Source of the DNA: JBMOLC01 sp049324215
GTDB lineage: Bacteria > Patescibacteriota > Microgenomatia > UBA8517
DNA length: 29,470 bases
Direction: 5' to 3'
Assembly (NCBI GenBank): GCA_049324215.1
Contig: JBMOLC010000045.1
Location: 1 to 29,470, forward strand
Of this stretch, positions 12,880 through 20,542 are shown in pieces. Under the pieces are notes generated by a model. The model made no database searches, had not been told where the DNA came from, and saw only the letters and a list, made by a program, of their open reading frames with translations. The stretch's first letter is position 1; every line of letters begins with the position of its first letter. A program made the position numbers and the translations under genes.

Positions 12880-13383
12880 ATGAACGAAAAAAGCAACTTA
12901 TTTATTAGTCCTACCAAGGGAGAGCTTGACGTGGCTAAGGTCATTAGTGAGATTGAGGATTTCGTCAATGAAGAACCCAGCAGTTTTTATCGCTTGGTTA
13001 TTGGCACCGACTCGCAAACCAAAAGCATTGACGGCAAAGCCGAGATTGACTTCGTTACCGCCATCGTCATCCACAGACGTGGCCACGGGGCAAGATACTT
13101 TTGGAAAAGGGTCAAAAAAGAGGTAAAAATCCCTATCTTACGGGATAAAATTTATACTGAAACGGGTATGAGTCTGGCAGTTGCCCAGGAGATTGTCCCC
13201 GAAATCAGAAAGAAAATTTCTCCGGCTAAGTACGACTTTGAGATTCATATCGACGTTGGCCCTTTGGGTCCAACCCGAGAAATGATTCGCGAGGTCGTGG
13301 GCATGGTCAATGGCAACGGCTATGTGGCCAAAACCAAGCCGGAGAGCTGGGGAGCCTCCTCGGTTGCCGACAAGCACACATAG
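12880..13383 (+). CDS. YkuK-like (DUF458) RNase H-fold protein
   Basis: The 167-residue cytoplasmic protein matches the DUF458/YkuK family. It has an opening S-P-T-K-G-E-L, the strand L-V-I-G-T-D-S-Q-T with an acidic residue typical of RNase H-like folds, a central F-E-I-H-I-D-V-G-P-x-G-P-T-R-E-M-I and the usual ending K-P-E-S-W-G-A-S-S-V-A-D-K-H-T. The family is predicted to have a ribonuclease H-like fold, with no firmly established substrate, and is often found in sporeformers and in candidate-phylum genomes. It appears to be a single gene with its own promoter and a leader of nearly zero length. Confidence 0.82.
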   Translation: MNEKSNLFISPTKGELDVAKVISEIEDFVNEEPSSFYRLVIGTDSQTKSIDGKAEIDFVTAIVIHRRGHGARYFWKRVKKEVKIPILRDKIYTETGMSLAVAQEIVPEIRKKISPAKYDFEIHIDVGPLGPTREMIREVVGMVNGNGYVAKTKPESWGASSVADKHT

Positions 13384-13393
13384 CCTATAACTG

Positions 13394-13422
13394 TTGTTTA
13401 CCTTGCTTCTTAATAGTATAAT
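13394..13422 (+). promoter_or_regulatory. Promoter of the rmlB-Nudix gene
   Basis: TTGTTT (13394-13399), 17 bp, TATAAT (13417-13422), 17 nt before ATG 13440. The hexamers and spacing equal those of galU, which could coordinate the two sugar-nucleotide units through the housekeeping sigma factor. Confidence 0.65.
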
Positions 13423-13439
13423 CAAATCTCCAACTTAAA

Positions 13440-15332
13440 ATGAGAATACTGGTCACAGGCGGGGCGGGTTTTATCGGCTCCAACTTTGTTTATTACTGGT
13501 TTAAACATTACCCCAAGGACAAAATTCGTGTCTTGGATGCGTTGACATACGCGGGGAATTACGAAACCTTGCGTCCGATAGAGAAAAAAGTCGAATTTGT
13601 TCACGGTGATATTTTGGATAGGTCTAAAGTAAAAACTGCACTCAAAGGCATAGATGCCGTAGTTCATTTTGCCGCGGACACACACGTTGACAGAAGCATT
13701 TTTGATCCAGGGGGTTTTTGGAGGACTAACGTTGAGGGTACTCGAGTGCTTCTAGAGGAAACTAAAAAGGCAAAAGTTCCACGGTTTCACCACGTTTCAA
13801 CTGATGAAGTTTTTGGCGAGCTTCCGTTGAACTCAAATGAACGCTTCAATGAAAATACGCCCCACGCCCCCCGTCCAGATAATCCATATGCGATTTCTAA
13901 GTCTGAAGCCGATAAAATCGTTCTCGATTGTTTTGAAAAGACGGGAATGCATATTACCATTTCAAATTGTTCCAATAACTATGGACCGTATCATTTTCCC
14001 GAAAAATATGTCCCGCTTGTAATTACTAATCTTATCGATGGTTATAAAGCTCCGGTTCACGGAGACGGTAGAAACGTTAGGGACTGGATTCATACTTATG
14101 ACCACGCCCAAGCAATAGACCTAATCCTGCAAAAGGGAAAGCCTGGAGAAACTTACTTAATCGGGTCGGATAACGATCGAGCGAACAGAGAGGTTGCCGA
14201 GCGGATAGTCTACCTGTCGGGTAAGGACGAAAACTGGATTAAGTATGTTCCCGACAGGCACTCAAACGATAGGCGCTACGCGATTGACGCGACAAAAATA
14301 ATTGAGGAACTGGGTTGGAAGCCGGTGGTCTCGAGGGAAAAGTTTGACGATGGACTTAGAGAAACTATCGATTGGTATAAGAGAAATGAAGATTGGTGGA
14401 GACCCCTCTTAAGAAGACGGGCTATGATCTCTGATGGAGAAAAGAGAGTTTTTGCCTATATTTCTTTGGACAGAAATACAGGTAAAACCAGCCTCAAGAT
14501 TACCAAGAAAGAGGATGAAGAGAAAGAAACAAACCTTGAAGAGAGATTTCTCGAACAGGATGAAAGAAAGCTCCTTTTGATAAAAGACAAACTCAAATCA
14601 AGAGACTGGTTCAAAAATAGCGGCAAGTTAGTTAAAAAAGAGTTACTTAAACTTGCCAAAAACCCCAGGGCTTCCGGATTTGTGGAGGATCTTGCCAATA
14701 GGCCCGATGTTGTTGAGAGCGTCAGACAACTGAGGCTGATAAAGATAGAGTATTCGCCCGAAAAATATCCAGTCTATGGAATCGCTGCTTGGTTTGAGGT
14801 CGAAGATAAAGATGGCAGCAAACGTGCCGAGGCTTACTACTCCTGGGGTATGGGTACCAAGTCGGGAGCCAAGTTTTTGGTTCTTATTAAATACAGGGGA
14901 AGAATTAGCCACCTCGCGCTTCTAAAGGAAGAAAAGTTCCCGGTTGGAGCTAAGGTATATGGGCTTGCCGGAGGATTTCCTAAGCCGAACGAATCGGTAT
15001 TTGACCTTATATTAAGAAAGCTAGGGGAAGATCTGGGTATAGACGTCAAGGGTGAGGCCATGAACATTTCCGAAATAGCGGGCCTAGGAAGAATTATGCC
15101 GGACTCGGGAATGACACCCAACCACCCGCTTCTTTATGCTGTTGAAGTCGAAGTCAAAAACAAGATCTTTCCTCCCCTTAAGATGGGGGAACTCTACGAT
15201 GCAGGAGAAGACGTGGTCCTTTGGCCGGTTGAAAAGTTATCAGAGCTAGTTAATAAAGTTGACGATGCTTACCTCCTCTCGGCAATTGCCAGGCTTACCA
15301 TGGGCGGGGTATCCAACATAAAACTTGAATAG
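13440..15332 (+). CDS. rmlB: dTDP-glucose 4,6-dehydratase fused to a Nudix-like domain
   Basis: RmlB converts dTDP-glucose to dTDP-4-keto-6-deoxyglucose, the second step of dTDP-rhamnose synthesis. Residues 1-320 are a full RmlB: TGGAGFIGS (6-14), the T121-D122-E123 triad (VSTDEVFGE), Y150-x3-K154 (NPYAISK) and RDWIHTYDH. The protein runs to 630 residues, twice the normal length. Residues 330-430 are charged and helical, and 430-625 form a Nudix-like domain. Its box (512-534) fits the 23-residue spacing G-x5-E-x7-R-K-L-G-E-D-L-G-I, but the first catalytic Glu after Arg is K527 and the last is D531. Catalysis by this domain may be altered; sensing of a nucleotide sugar is an inference. rmlC and rmlD follow. 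Confidence 0.92.
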   Translation: MRILVTGGAGFIGSNFVYYWFKHYPKDKIRVLDALTYAGNYETLRPIEKKVEFVHGDILDRSKVKTALKGIDAVVHFAADTHVDRSIFDPGGFWRTNVEGTRVLLEETKKAKVPRFHHVSTDEVFGELPLNSNERFNENTPHAPRPDNPYAISKSEADKIVLDCFEKTGMHITISNCSNNYGPYHFPEKYVPLVITNLIDGYKAPVHGDGRNVRDWIHTYDHAQAIDLILQKGKPGETYLIGSDNDRANREVAERIVYLSGKDENWIKYVPDRHSNDRRYAIDATKIIEELGWKPVVSREKFDDGLRETIDWYKRNEDWWRPLLRRRAMISDGEKRVFAYISLDRNTGKTSLKITKKEDEEKETNLEERFLEQDERKLLLIKDKLKSRDWFKNSGKLVKKELLKLAKNPRASGFVEDLANRPDVVESVRQLRLIKIEYSPEKYPVYGIAAWFEVEDKDGSKRAEAYYSWGMGTKSGAKFLVLIKYRGRISHLALLKEEKFPVGAKVYGLAGGFPKPNESVFDLILRKLGEDLGIDVKGEAMNISEIAGLGRIMPDSGMTPNHPLLYAVEVEVKNKIFPPLKMGELYDAGEDVVLWPVEKLSELVNKVDDAYLLSAIARLTMGGVSNIKLE

Positions 15333-15353
15333 TCTTTTTTGATTCCCCATAAT
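15325..15353 (+). promoter_or_regulatory. Promoter of rmlC
   Basis: TTGAAT (15325-15330), 17 bp, CATAAT (15348-15353), 12 nt before ATG 15366. The -35 overlaps the last codons of rmlB. It could give separate transcription of rmlCD with a very short leader. Confidence 0.55.
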
Positions 15354-15365
15354 AAGCTCAGATTC

Positions 15366-15935
15366 ATGGTTAAAATCCCCCCAACCATCAAAAAAACCTC
15401 AATCCCCGGTGTTGTCCTTATCGAGAGTCCTGTCTATAGAGATTTTAGAGGTTTTTTCCACGAAGTTTTTCGTTCAAACGAACTAGAAGAGGCCTCTGGG
15501 GTCAAGTTTAAGCCTATTCAGTGGAGCCATTCGCTGAGTGTGCCTGGAGTTATCCGCGCGATTCATACCGAAAACTGGAACAAACTTATCTACCCCGTTA
15601 CGGGGATACTTTTTGCCCCCCTTGTGGACGCCCGGCCCGATAGCCCCACTTTCGGCAAGGTTGAAACGTTCGTTATCGACAACACCAGACAAGATTCAAA
15701 GCACACGGCAATCTTCTTACCCAAGGGTGTGGGTAATTCGATTTGTGCTGCAGGCAAAGAAATTCTTCACTATCTTTATTTGGTCGATGAGTATTGGGAC
15801 GACGCAAAAGCCAGGGGGATTGCCTGGGACGATCCGGACCTAAACATCAAATGGCCGGTCAAAAATCCGCTTATTTCCAAAAGAGACAAAAATAATCCGA
15901 GATTAAGAGATTTGTATCCGGAAAAATTCAAGTAA
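15366..15935 (+). CDS. rmlC: dTDP-4-dehydrorhamnose 3,5-epimerase family protein
   Basis: The 189-residue cupin-fold protein starts at ATG 15366, downstream of its own promoter; the TTG at 15339 would lie between the -35 and -10 boxes. Conserved features are D-F-R-G-F-F-H-E-V-F, R-A-I-H67-T-E (the catalytic His position), a V-D-A-R-P-D-S-P-T-F-G strand pair and Y-L-V-D-E-Y-W. The usual A-H-G-F of classical RmlC is replaced by P-K-G-V-G-N-S (119-125), as in a divergent branch I recall mainly from actinobacteria. The position between rmlB and rmlD supports the epimerase role in dTDP-rhamnose synthesis. A different 4-keto sugar product cannot be excluded. Confidence 0.85.
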   Translation: MVKIPPTIKKTSIPGVVLIESPVYRDFRGFFHEVFRSNELEEASGVKFKPIQWSHSLSVPGVIRAIHTENWNKLIYPVTGILFAPLVDARPDSPTFGKVETFVIDNTRQDSKHTAIFLPKGVGNSICAAGKEILHYLYLVDEYWDDAKARGIAWDDPDLNIKWPVKNPLISKRDKNNPRLRDLYPEKFK

Positions 15936-15937
15936 AA

Positions 15938-16852
15938 ATGAACGCCAAAATCCTAGCTCTTGGGGCAGACGGCTTGGTCGGCTCAAGATTTACCGACCTT
16001 TACCACAAGGAAACCCAGGTGGTTACTCCCAAGTCCACGGAGCTAAACATAACCAACAAAAAGCAGGTTCAACTTTTTTTTGACGCCCACAAAGACGAAT
16101 TCCATTCTGTCATTAACTTTGCAGCCTATACGGACGTTGATGCGGCCGAAAAAGAAAAGGGAAATGAAAAGGGCCTATCCTACTTGGTAAATACGATAGG
16201 TGCCCAGAACCTGGCCGAGGCGACCAAAGACTTTGATAAATATTTTATCCATATTTCGACAGACTTTGTTTTTCCAGGAACTGAGGAGAGCCCAGGTCCT
16301 TATCAAGAAGATGCTTTACTCCAGGATTCTCCCGAAGGTCTTACGTGGTACGGGTGGACTAAACTTTTAGGCGAAAAAAGGGTAGCGGACGTAAACAAGG
16401 ATGCCACAATCGTCAGGATTTCATACCCGTATAGGGCCCACTATCCGGGGAAGCTCGATTACGCAAGAAAAATAATTTCTCTCTACGACGAGGGAAGCCT
16501 TTACCCCATGTTTACCGACCAAGTAATAACTCCAACTTTTATCGACGAAGCCACAAAAGTTTTCTACATTCTTTTGGAAGAAAAAAGACGGGGGATTTAT
16601 CACGTAACAAGTAGCGACACAACGACTCCCTACGAATTTGCAAGCTATGTTCTTGAGAAGATAAGGGGAGTTAAAGATGTTGTTAAAAAAGGGTCAATGC
16701 AGGAATTTCTTAGGGCCCCAGGTCGGCCTCCGCGTACGCGGTTGGGCGGACTTGCAAACGAAAAGACACGACAGGCTTTGGGAATAACCCTGATGACCTG
16801 GAGGGAAGCGGTTAACGAGTTTGCCAGACAGTTTAAACAAGCTCCGGCCTGA
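15938..16852 (+). CDS. rmlD: dTDP-4-dehydrorhamnose reductase
   Basis: RmlD reduces dTDP-4-keto-rhamnose to dTDP-L-rhamnose with NAD(P)H. The 304-residue SDR protein has L-G-A-D-G-L-V-G-S (8-16), N-F-A-A-Y-T-D-V-D-A-A-E (60-71), I-S-T-D-F-V-F (106-112) and catalytic Y138-x3-K142 (WYGWTK). It starts 2 nt after rmlC, and its last 20 nt overlap the convergent trmD end. A glycine-rich first loop without the usual G-x-x-G-Q-L is a mild variation. It completes RmlBCD; no RmlA is present in the window. Confidence 0.9.
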   Translation: MNAKILALGADGLVGSRFTDLYHKETQVVTPKSTELNITNKKQVQLFFDAHKDEFHSVINFAAYTDVDAAEKEKGNEKGLSYLVNTIGAQNLAEATKDFDKYFIHISTDFVFPGTEESPGPYQEDALLQDSPEGLTWYGWTKLLGEKRVADVNKDATIVRISYPYRAHYPGKLDYARKIISLYDEGSLYPMFTDQVITPTFIDEATKVFYILLEEKRRGIYHVTSSDTTTPYEFASYVLEKIRGVKDVVKKGSMQEFLRAPGRPPRTRLGGLANEKTRQALGITLMTWREAVNEFARQFKQAPA

Positions 16853-17498
16853 CTTTCTTTGTCCTTTTTAGGGCTGCTTTCTTTCTCCAGCTTTCAATTT
16901 CCTTGTGGTCTCCCGAAAGAAGCACTTTGGGGACCTTCCAGCCATGGTAATTTTCAGGTCTTGTATATTGGGGGTATTCAAGCGTTCCCTCGGAAAAAGA
17001 CTCAAATTCAGTTGCCGCCGGTTTTTCTAAGACACCCGGAATTAGCCGAACAACGGTATCAACAACTACCATCGCCGGGATTTCCCCTCCGGTTAAAACA
17101 AAATCTCCTATCGAAATTACTTCGTCGGCCAAATGTTCTTGGACTCTGGCGTCAACTCCTTCGTAGTGACCGGAAATTAAAATTAAATGTTTCTCCTTGC
17201 TTAAATCTCGTGCTTTTTGTTGAGTGAACTTCTCGCCGGTCGCATCTAAAAGTATAACTTTAGAGTTTAGAGTTTTGAGATTTGAGATTGCTGTGTCGAT
17301 AACATCGACACGCAAGATCATTCCTACTCCGCCTCCATAGGGTCTATCGTCAACGGTTTTCCTTTTATCTTGCCCCCAATTTCTTAGGTCATGGATATTT
17401 ATTTCAACCAAGCCTTTACTTGTCGCTCTTTTGATAATGGATTCGTCAAAGGGCCCAGAGAACATCTTAGGGAAAAGTGTTACGATATCTATTTTCAT
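16833..17498 (-). CDS. trmD: tRNA (guanine-N1-37)-methyltransferase
   Basis: TrmD methylates G37 of tRNAs that read CNN codons, which prevents +1 frameshifting. The 221-residue SPOUT-fold enzyme shows D-I-V-T-L-F-P, D-D-R-P-Y-G-G-G-V-G-M (50-60), the knot segments S-G-H-Y-E-G-V-D (109-116) and I-G-D-F-V-L-T-G-G-E (130-139), and Y-P-Q-Y-T-R-P (175-181). It is slightly shorter than many TrmD proteins at the C-terminus. It is not next to rimM, rpsP or rplS, its common partners, but lies downstream of a toxin-antitoxin pair in the same direction, with a 3-nt gap after the toxin gene. Confidence 0.95.
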   Translation of the reverse strand: MKIDIVTLFPKMFSGPFDESIIKRATSKGLVEINIHDLRNWGQDKRKTVDDRPYGGGVGMILRVDVIDTAISNLKTLNSKVILLDATGEKFTQQKARDLSKEKHLILISGHYEGVDARVQEHLADEVISIGDFVLTGGEIPAMVVVDTVVRLIPGVLEKPAATEFESFSEGTLEYPQYTRPENYHGWKVPKVLLSGDHKEIESWRKKAALKRTKKVRPELV

Positions 17499-17501
17499 AA
17501 T

Positions 17502-17765
17502 TTAACCAAGAAGTTTTTTGAGCCTATCATAAATATCTCTGCGATTGCCTATTAAGATTATATACAAAAGTCCTCTTGAGCGTTTGTAGACTATTCGTAT
17601 ATCACCGACTCTGGTTCTATAAATACTTTTGTAACCGGTTAGTTTTTCGTTCGCCTTTGTACTCCCCAAGCCAAGAGACCTTATTTTCTTGGCAACAATT
17701 ATTTGGTTGACTTTGGAGAGTTTTCGAAGTTGTCTCTCCGCACGCGGGGAGATGATAATTCTCAT
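17502..17765 (-). CDS. RelE/ParE-family toxin
   Basis: The 87-residue basic protein has the RelE fold pattern: I-I-I-S-P-R-A-E-R-Q-L-R-K-L, two helices, then L-T-G-Y-K-S-I-Y-R-T-R-V-G-D-I-R-I-V-Y-K and a last strand L-Y-I-I-L-I-G-N-R-R-D-I-Y. RelE-type toxins cleave mRNA in the ribosome; the C-terminal R-R-D-x-Y fits that activity, but the related ParE toxins look alike. It overlaps the antitoxin gene by 4 nt. trmD follows 3 nt later, so the toxin and trmD probably share a transcript. Confidence 0.88.
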   Translation of the reverse strand: MRIIISPRAERQLRKLSKVNQIIVAKKIRSLGLGSTKANEKLTGYKSIYRTRVGDIRIVYKRSRGLLYIILIGNRRDIYDRLKKLLG

Positions 17766-17998
17766 ACACCGAGCTCTCGGGCAACTTTTTCGAAGCTATG
17801 GCCCTTTGAGAAGTCGGTCTTTTTAATTGCGGCTTTATCAAGGTAGTCTTCGATGTAGGCAACGATTGTCTCGAATAACTCCTTCCCCACAAGATAAGCC
17901 TTGACGCGGTTGCGCTTTTGAATGGCTACGGGTATATCTGCGGCTTTGTCGATGGCAGAAGCGGGATTTGTTTTTAGTTCGGATACAGAAATGTTCAT
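17762..17998 (-). CDS. Phd/YefM-family antitoxin
   Basis: The 78-residue protein begins M-N-I-S-V-S-E-L-K-T-N-P-A-S-A-I-D, the DNA-binding N-terminus of Phd/YefM antitoxins. V-A-I-Q-K-R-N-R-V-K-A-Y-L-V follows, and then a charged C-terminal helix that would cover the toxin. Such antitoxins repress their own operon by binding the promoter. The gene has its own near-consensus promoter, with the start codon about where transcription should begin. The order antitoxin then toxin is standard. Confidence 0.87.
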   Translation of the reverse strand: MNISVSELKTNPASAIDKAADIPVAIQKRNRVKAYLVGKELFETIVAYIEDYLDKAAIKKTDFSKGHSFEKVARELGV

Positions 17999-18004
17999 TG
18001 GCCT

Positions 18005-18033
18005 ATTGTAGTAATGAACAGGTTTTCTGTCAA
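18005..18033 (-). promoter_or_regulatory. Promoter of the toxin-antitoxin operon
   Basis: Minus strand: perfect TTGACA (18033-18028), 17 bp, TACAAT (18010-18005), 6 nt before the antitoxin ATG, so the mRNA should be leaderless. CAGGTTTTC occurs at 18019-18027 in the spacer and again at 18059-18067, and GACC-N8-GGTC lies at 18034-18049. These are candidate antitoxin operators. Confidence 0.72.
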
Positions 18034-18072
18034 GACCTATTAACGGGTCATATTAATTCAGGTTTTCACTTC

Positions 18073-18102
18073 TTGTATTGCCTTACTCGAACCTGCTAAA
18101 GT
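18073..18102 (+). promoter_or_regulatory. Possible promoter of the GT2-GtrA gene
   Basis: TTGTAT (18073-18078), 18 bp, TAAAGT (18097-18102), 6 nt before ATG 18109. The match is weak, but it has the near-leaderless placement seen elsewhere in the window. Confidence 0.35.
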
Positions 18103-18108
18103 TAAAGC

Positions 18109-19269
18109 ATGGACAAAATAGTGATAGTCATGCCGGCTTATAACGAGGCAGAAAATATCGGCCGGATGATTACCGAACTTTTCGAGAAAGAATTTCCCCA
18201 GATTAAGGATGCAGAAATGCACCTTCTAATAGTAGACGACTATTCTCCTGATGGGACTGGGGACGTTGTCAAAAAGTACCAGGCAAAATACCAAAACCTA
18301 CACCTTCTTCAGAAAGAAAAAGAAGGACTCGGTTGGGCCTATGTCAAAGGAATGAGGTATGCAATGGAGAAACTTGGTGCTGACGCAATTTTGGAAATGG
18401 ACGCTGACTTTCAGCACCCGCCAAGATTCGTTAAAGGCATGGCCAGAGCCTATTTGGAGGGGGCTGACTACGTTATTGGTAGCCGCTATATTAAAGGAGG
18501 TTCCATTCCTAAGGAGTGGGCTCTCAGTCGCAAAGCGGTGAGTTTCTTTGGCAACCTTTTTATCAGACTCGTACTTCTCAGGCCTTCTATCCACGACCTA
18601 ACCACGGGTTTTAGGCTGGCCAGGGTCAAAGGGGTGCTAGACAAAATTGAACTTGAAAACTTAATGGAGCTGACGCGCTTTGCTTATAAAGTAGATCTGC
18701 TTTACCAATGTATTAAAAATTCCAAGAAAACCGTTGAGGTCCCTTTGGAGTTTGCACCTCGAACTAAGGAGAAGTCCAAGTTTAATCCCAAAGAAATGGT
18801 TTCTACTTTCAAGGTGGCAATCATCTTGGGAATAAAGGATAAAGGAAGGTTTATCAAATTTGGGCTAGTCGGTTTTTTGGGTTTCTGGGTTAATTTTTTC
18901 TTTTTAAGGCTCTTTAGGGGAATGGGATTAACCGAGACGCTTTCCTGGCTATTTTCAACGGAACTTGCCATTATCAATAACTACACGCTAAACAATATCT
19001 GGACTTTTAAGGAAGCCAAGATTGCGGGTTTAGGAAAAACAATAGTTAAGCTTTTGCAGTTCAACCTAACGAGTGCCGGGGCCTTAGCAATACAGTCGAT
19101 TTTTGGGCCGCTTGGTGTTAGACTTGTCGGCACCCAGTACGACTATCTCGTTCTGGCGTTTGTGATAGTATTTATGGTTCTTCCCTATAATTACGCAATG
19201 TATAATCTTATAATTTGGAGGACCTGGAAGTTTTCACTTCTCGACAGGCTTCTAGCAAAAAAGCAATGA
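18109..19269 (+). CDS. GT2 polyprenyl-phosphate sugar transferase with GtrA-like membrane domain
   Basis: The 386-residue protein has two parts. Residues 1-230 are a GT2 domain like DPM1: V-M-P-A-Y-N-E-A-E-N-I, D-D-Y-S-P-D-G-T (43-50), the metal site E-M-D-A-D-F-Q-H-P-P, V-I-G-S-R-Y-I-K-G-G, and T-T-G-F-R-L. Residues 240-375 hold about four membrane helices of the GtrA type (R-F-I-K-F-G-L-V-G-F-L-G, N-Y-x-L-N-N-I-W-T-F). Enzymes of this build load mannose or glucose from a nucleotide sugar onto polyprenyl phosphate, and GtrA-like parts are thought to help flip it. It overlaps the HTH-Nudix gene by 4 nt. The sugar used is unknown. Confidence 0.9.
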   Translation: MDKIVIVMPAYNEAENIGRMITELFEKEFPQIKDAEMHLLIVDDYSPDGTGDVVKKYQAKYQNLHLLQKEKEGLGWAYVKGMRYAMEKLGADAILEMDADFQHPPRFVKGMARAYLEGADYVIGSRYIKGGSIPKEWALSRKAVSFFGNLFIRLVLLRPSIHDLTTGFRLARVKGVLDKIELENLMELTRFAYKVDLLYQCIKNSKKTVEVPLEFAPRTKEKSKFNPKEMVSTFKVAIILGIKDKGRFIKFGLVGFLGFWVNFFFLRLFRGMGLTETLSWLFSTELAIINNYTLNNIWTFKEAKIAGLGKTIVKLLQFNLTSAGALAIQSIFGPLGVRLVGTQYDYLVLAFVIVFMVLPYNYAMYNLIIWRTWKFSLLDRLLAKKQ

Positions 19270-20198
19270 TGAAAGAAAGTTTAACCCCAAGGGACCCTAA
19301 AGAGTTCGAAAGGTTTATCGTCTCTGAATATTTGAAGTATGGCTCTGTTGACGAGATTTTCCGGGCCAATAGGTGGGAAAATTTGGGTGTTTCTTATCCA
19401 GGGGTTTACCACATTTTAAAAAGGTGGGGTGTGGTCCGCTCTCTGGGAAGGTCGAATCTACCACTGACCGAGACTCTGGAATTTTTGGTAAGGGCTATAG
19501 AGGGAAAAATTCCAATACAGACCCTCTATAGAAGGATGCCGCCCAGCTTTCAGCCTACCTTGGCAACCGTTCACCGGGTTTATAACGAGACCAAAAAGCT
19601 TTTTAAGGAGGAGGTAGAAATTCAGGAAAGAAAAATTAGAAGGGTAGGAACAGCCCTGGTGGTTACGCCGAGTTGGGACGCTCGCGAGATTTTGGTTGCC
19701 AGGGACGTTTCACCGGCCAGACGCGACGTTGGCAAGCCTTATGGTTCTCTCTCTTTACCAATGGGTTTTTCCAAAAGAGGAGAAGGTAAGAAAGCAATCT
19801 TGAGGGTTCTTCAGCAGGAAGTCTTTACCGAAAAACTTCTTGAAAACCCGGCCGAGTTTAACCAAAAAGCAACCGAGCTTATAGAAGGCTTGGAACCTTT
19901 TATGTTTATCGATATAGCGGACGTAAGAGTTGCGGTTTACCATCTTTCGCTCCCTCGGGAGTTCTCCTCGCCCGAAAACTTCTCAAGTTTTAAGCTCAAA
20001 GGCTATGAATTCGTGAGGGTAGAAGAGATTATTCAAGCAGGCGGCGGAGTTCTAATAAGGCAAGGGGTAAGAGAGATTGCCCAAGGGTATAAAGAATATC
20101 GAGAAAGGCTAGCGAGGGAGGAAGAACTTCAGCCTTTCTACGTAGATTCTCTATTTAATCAGAGGGTGGCTCTGGTTGTTGCCGAAGAGGAGGCCTAA
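19266..20198 (+). CDS. HTH and degenerate Nudix-domain protein, possible regulator
   Basis: This protein has 310 residues from ATG 19266 (ATGA overlap with the GT2 gene); a second ATG follows at 19269. Residues 10-110 are helical with two helix-turn-helix-like segments (G-S-V-D-E-I-F-R..., Y-P-G-V-Y-H-I-L-K-R-W-G-V-V and L-Y-R-R-M-P-P-S-F-Q). Residues 120-290 resemble a Nudix fold: R-R-V-G-T-A-L-V-V-T-P, then L-P-M-G-F-S-K-R-G-E-G at the box position. The catalytic R-E-x-x-E-E is replaced by R-V-L-Q-Q-E, one residue early, so hydrolysis is doubtful. Nudix-related transcription regulators that sense sugar nucleotides are known (NrtR type). A similar role in glycan supply is plausible but inferred. 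Confidence 0.7.
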   Translation: MMKESLTPRDPKEFERFIVSEYLKYGSVDEIFRANRWENLGVSYPGVYHILKRWGVVRSLGRSNLPLTETLEFLVRAIEGKIPIQTLYRRMPPSFQPTLATVHRVYNETKKLFKEEVEIQERKIRRVGTALVVTPSWDAREILVARDVSPARRDVGKPYGSLSLPMGFSKRGEGKKAILRVLQQEVFTEKLLENPAEFNQKATELIEGLEPFMFIDIADVRVAVYHLSLPREFSSPENFSSFKLKGYEFVRVEEIIQAGGGVLIRQGVREIAQGYKEYRERLAREEELQPFYVDSLFNQRVALVVAEEEA

Positions 20199-20532
20199 AT
20201 TTGTAGCCGTACTGGATAAGCCCTCTTTCTCCTTCGGAAAAGAGCCTCCTCGTTACCATCTCAACCTCCATCCCGATATAGACGTTGTATTTAAGAACCA
20301 GACGCTCTTCGCCATCCTCGTCTGTCTCGGGAACCCACCTCTCTTCAAGGTCAGTTAACATGGCTGTTACTCTAATTCCCTCTTCAAGGTCAATCAAGGC
20401 CGAAACGTAAGGTACAAATTCTTGGAATCTTTCGGGAACCCCTTCATAGTTTATGGCATAGGAATAAATTTTCCCCCTGCCGCCAAGCTGGATTTTTTCG
20501 GGAGAAACAACCGAGGAAGGTTCTCTTTCCAT
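20155..20532 (-). CDS. DUF35-like OB-fold protein without zinc ribbon
   Basis: The 125-residue protein resembles the OB-fold half of DUF35 proteins: G-R-G-K-I-Y-S-Y-A-I-N-Y, F-V-P-Y-V-S-A-L-I-D-L-E-E-G-I-R-V-T-A-M-L-T-D, then I-G-M-E-V-E-M-V-T-R-R-L and Y-G-Y-K-F-R-P. In other bacteria and archaea DUF35 proteins partner thiolases or acyl-CoA enzymes and carry an N-terminal rubredoxin-like zinc ribbon. Here there is no cysteine at all and no thiolase nearby. The C-terminus overlaps the convergent HTH-Nudix gene by 44 nt. The preceding small gene on the same strand, 10 nt away, may supply the missing N-terminal part. Confidence 0.62.
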   Translation of the reverse strand: MEREPSSVVSPEKIQLGGRGKIYSYAINYEGVPERFQEFVPYVSALIDLEEGIRVTAMLTDLEERWVPETDEDGEERLVLKYNVYIGMEVEMVTRRLFSEGERGLIQYGYKFRPPLRQQPEPPSD

Positions 20533-20542
20533 GCGGGATATT

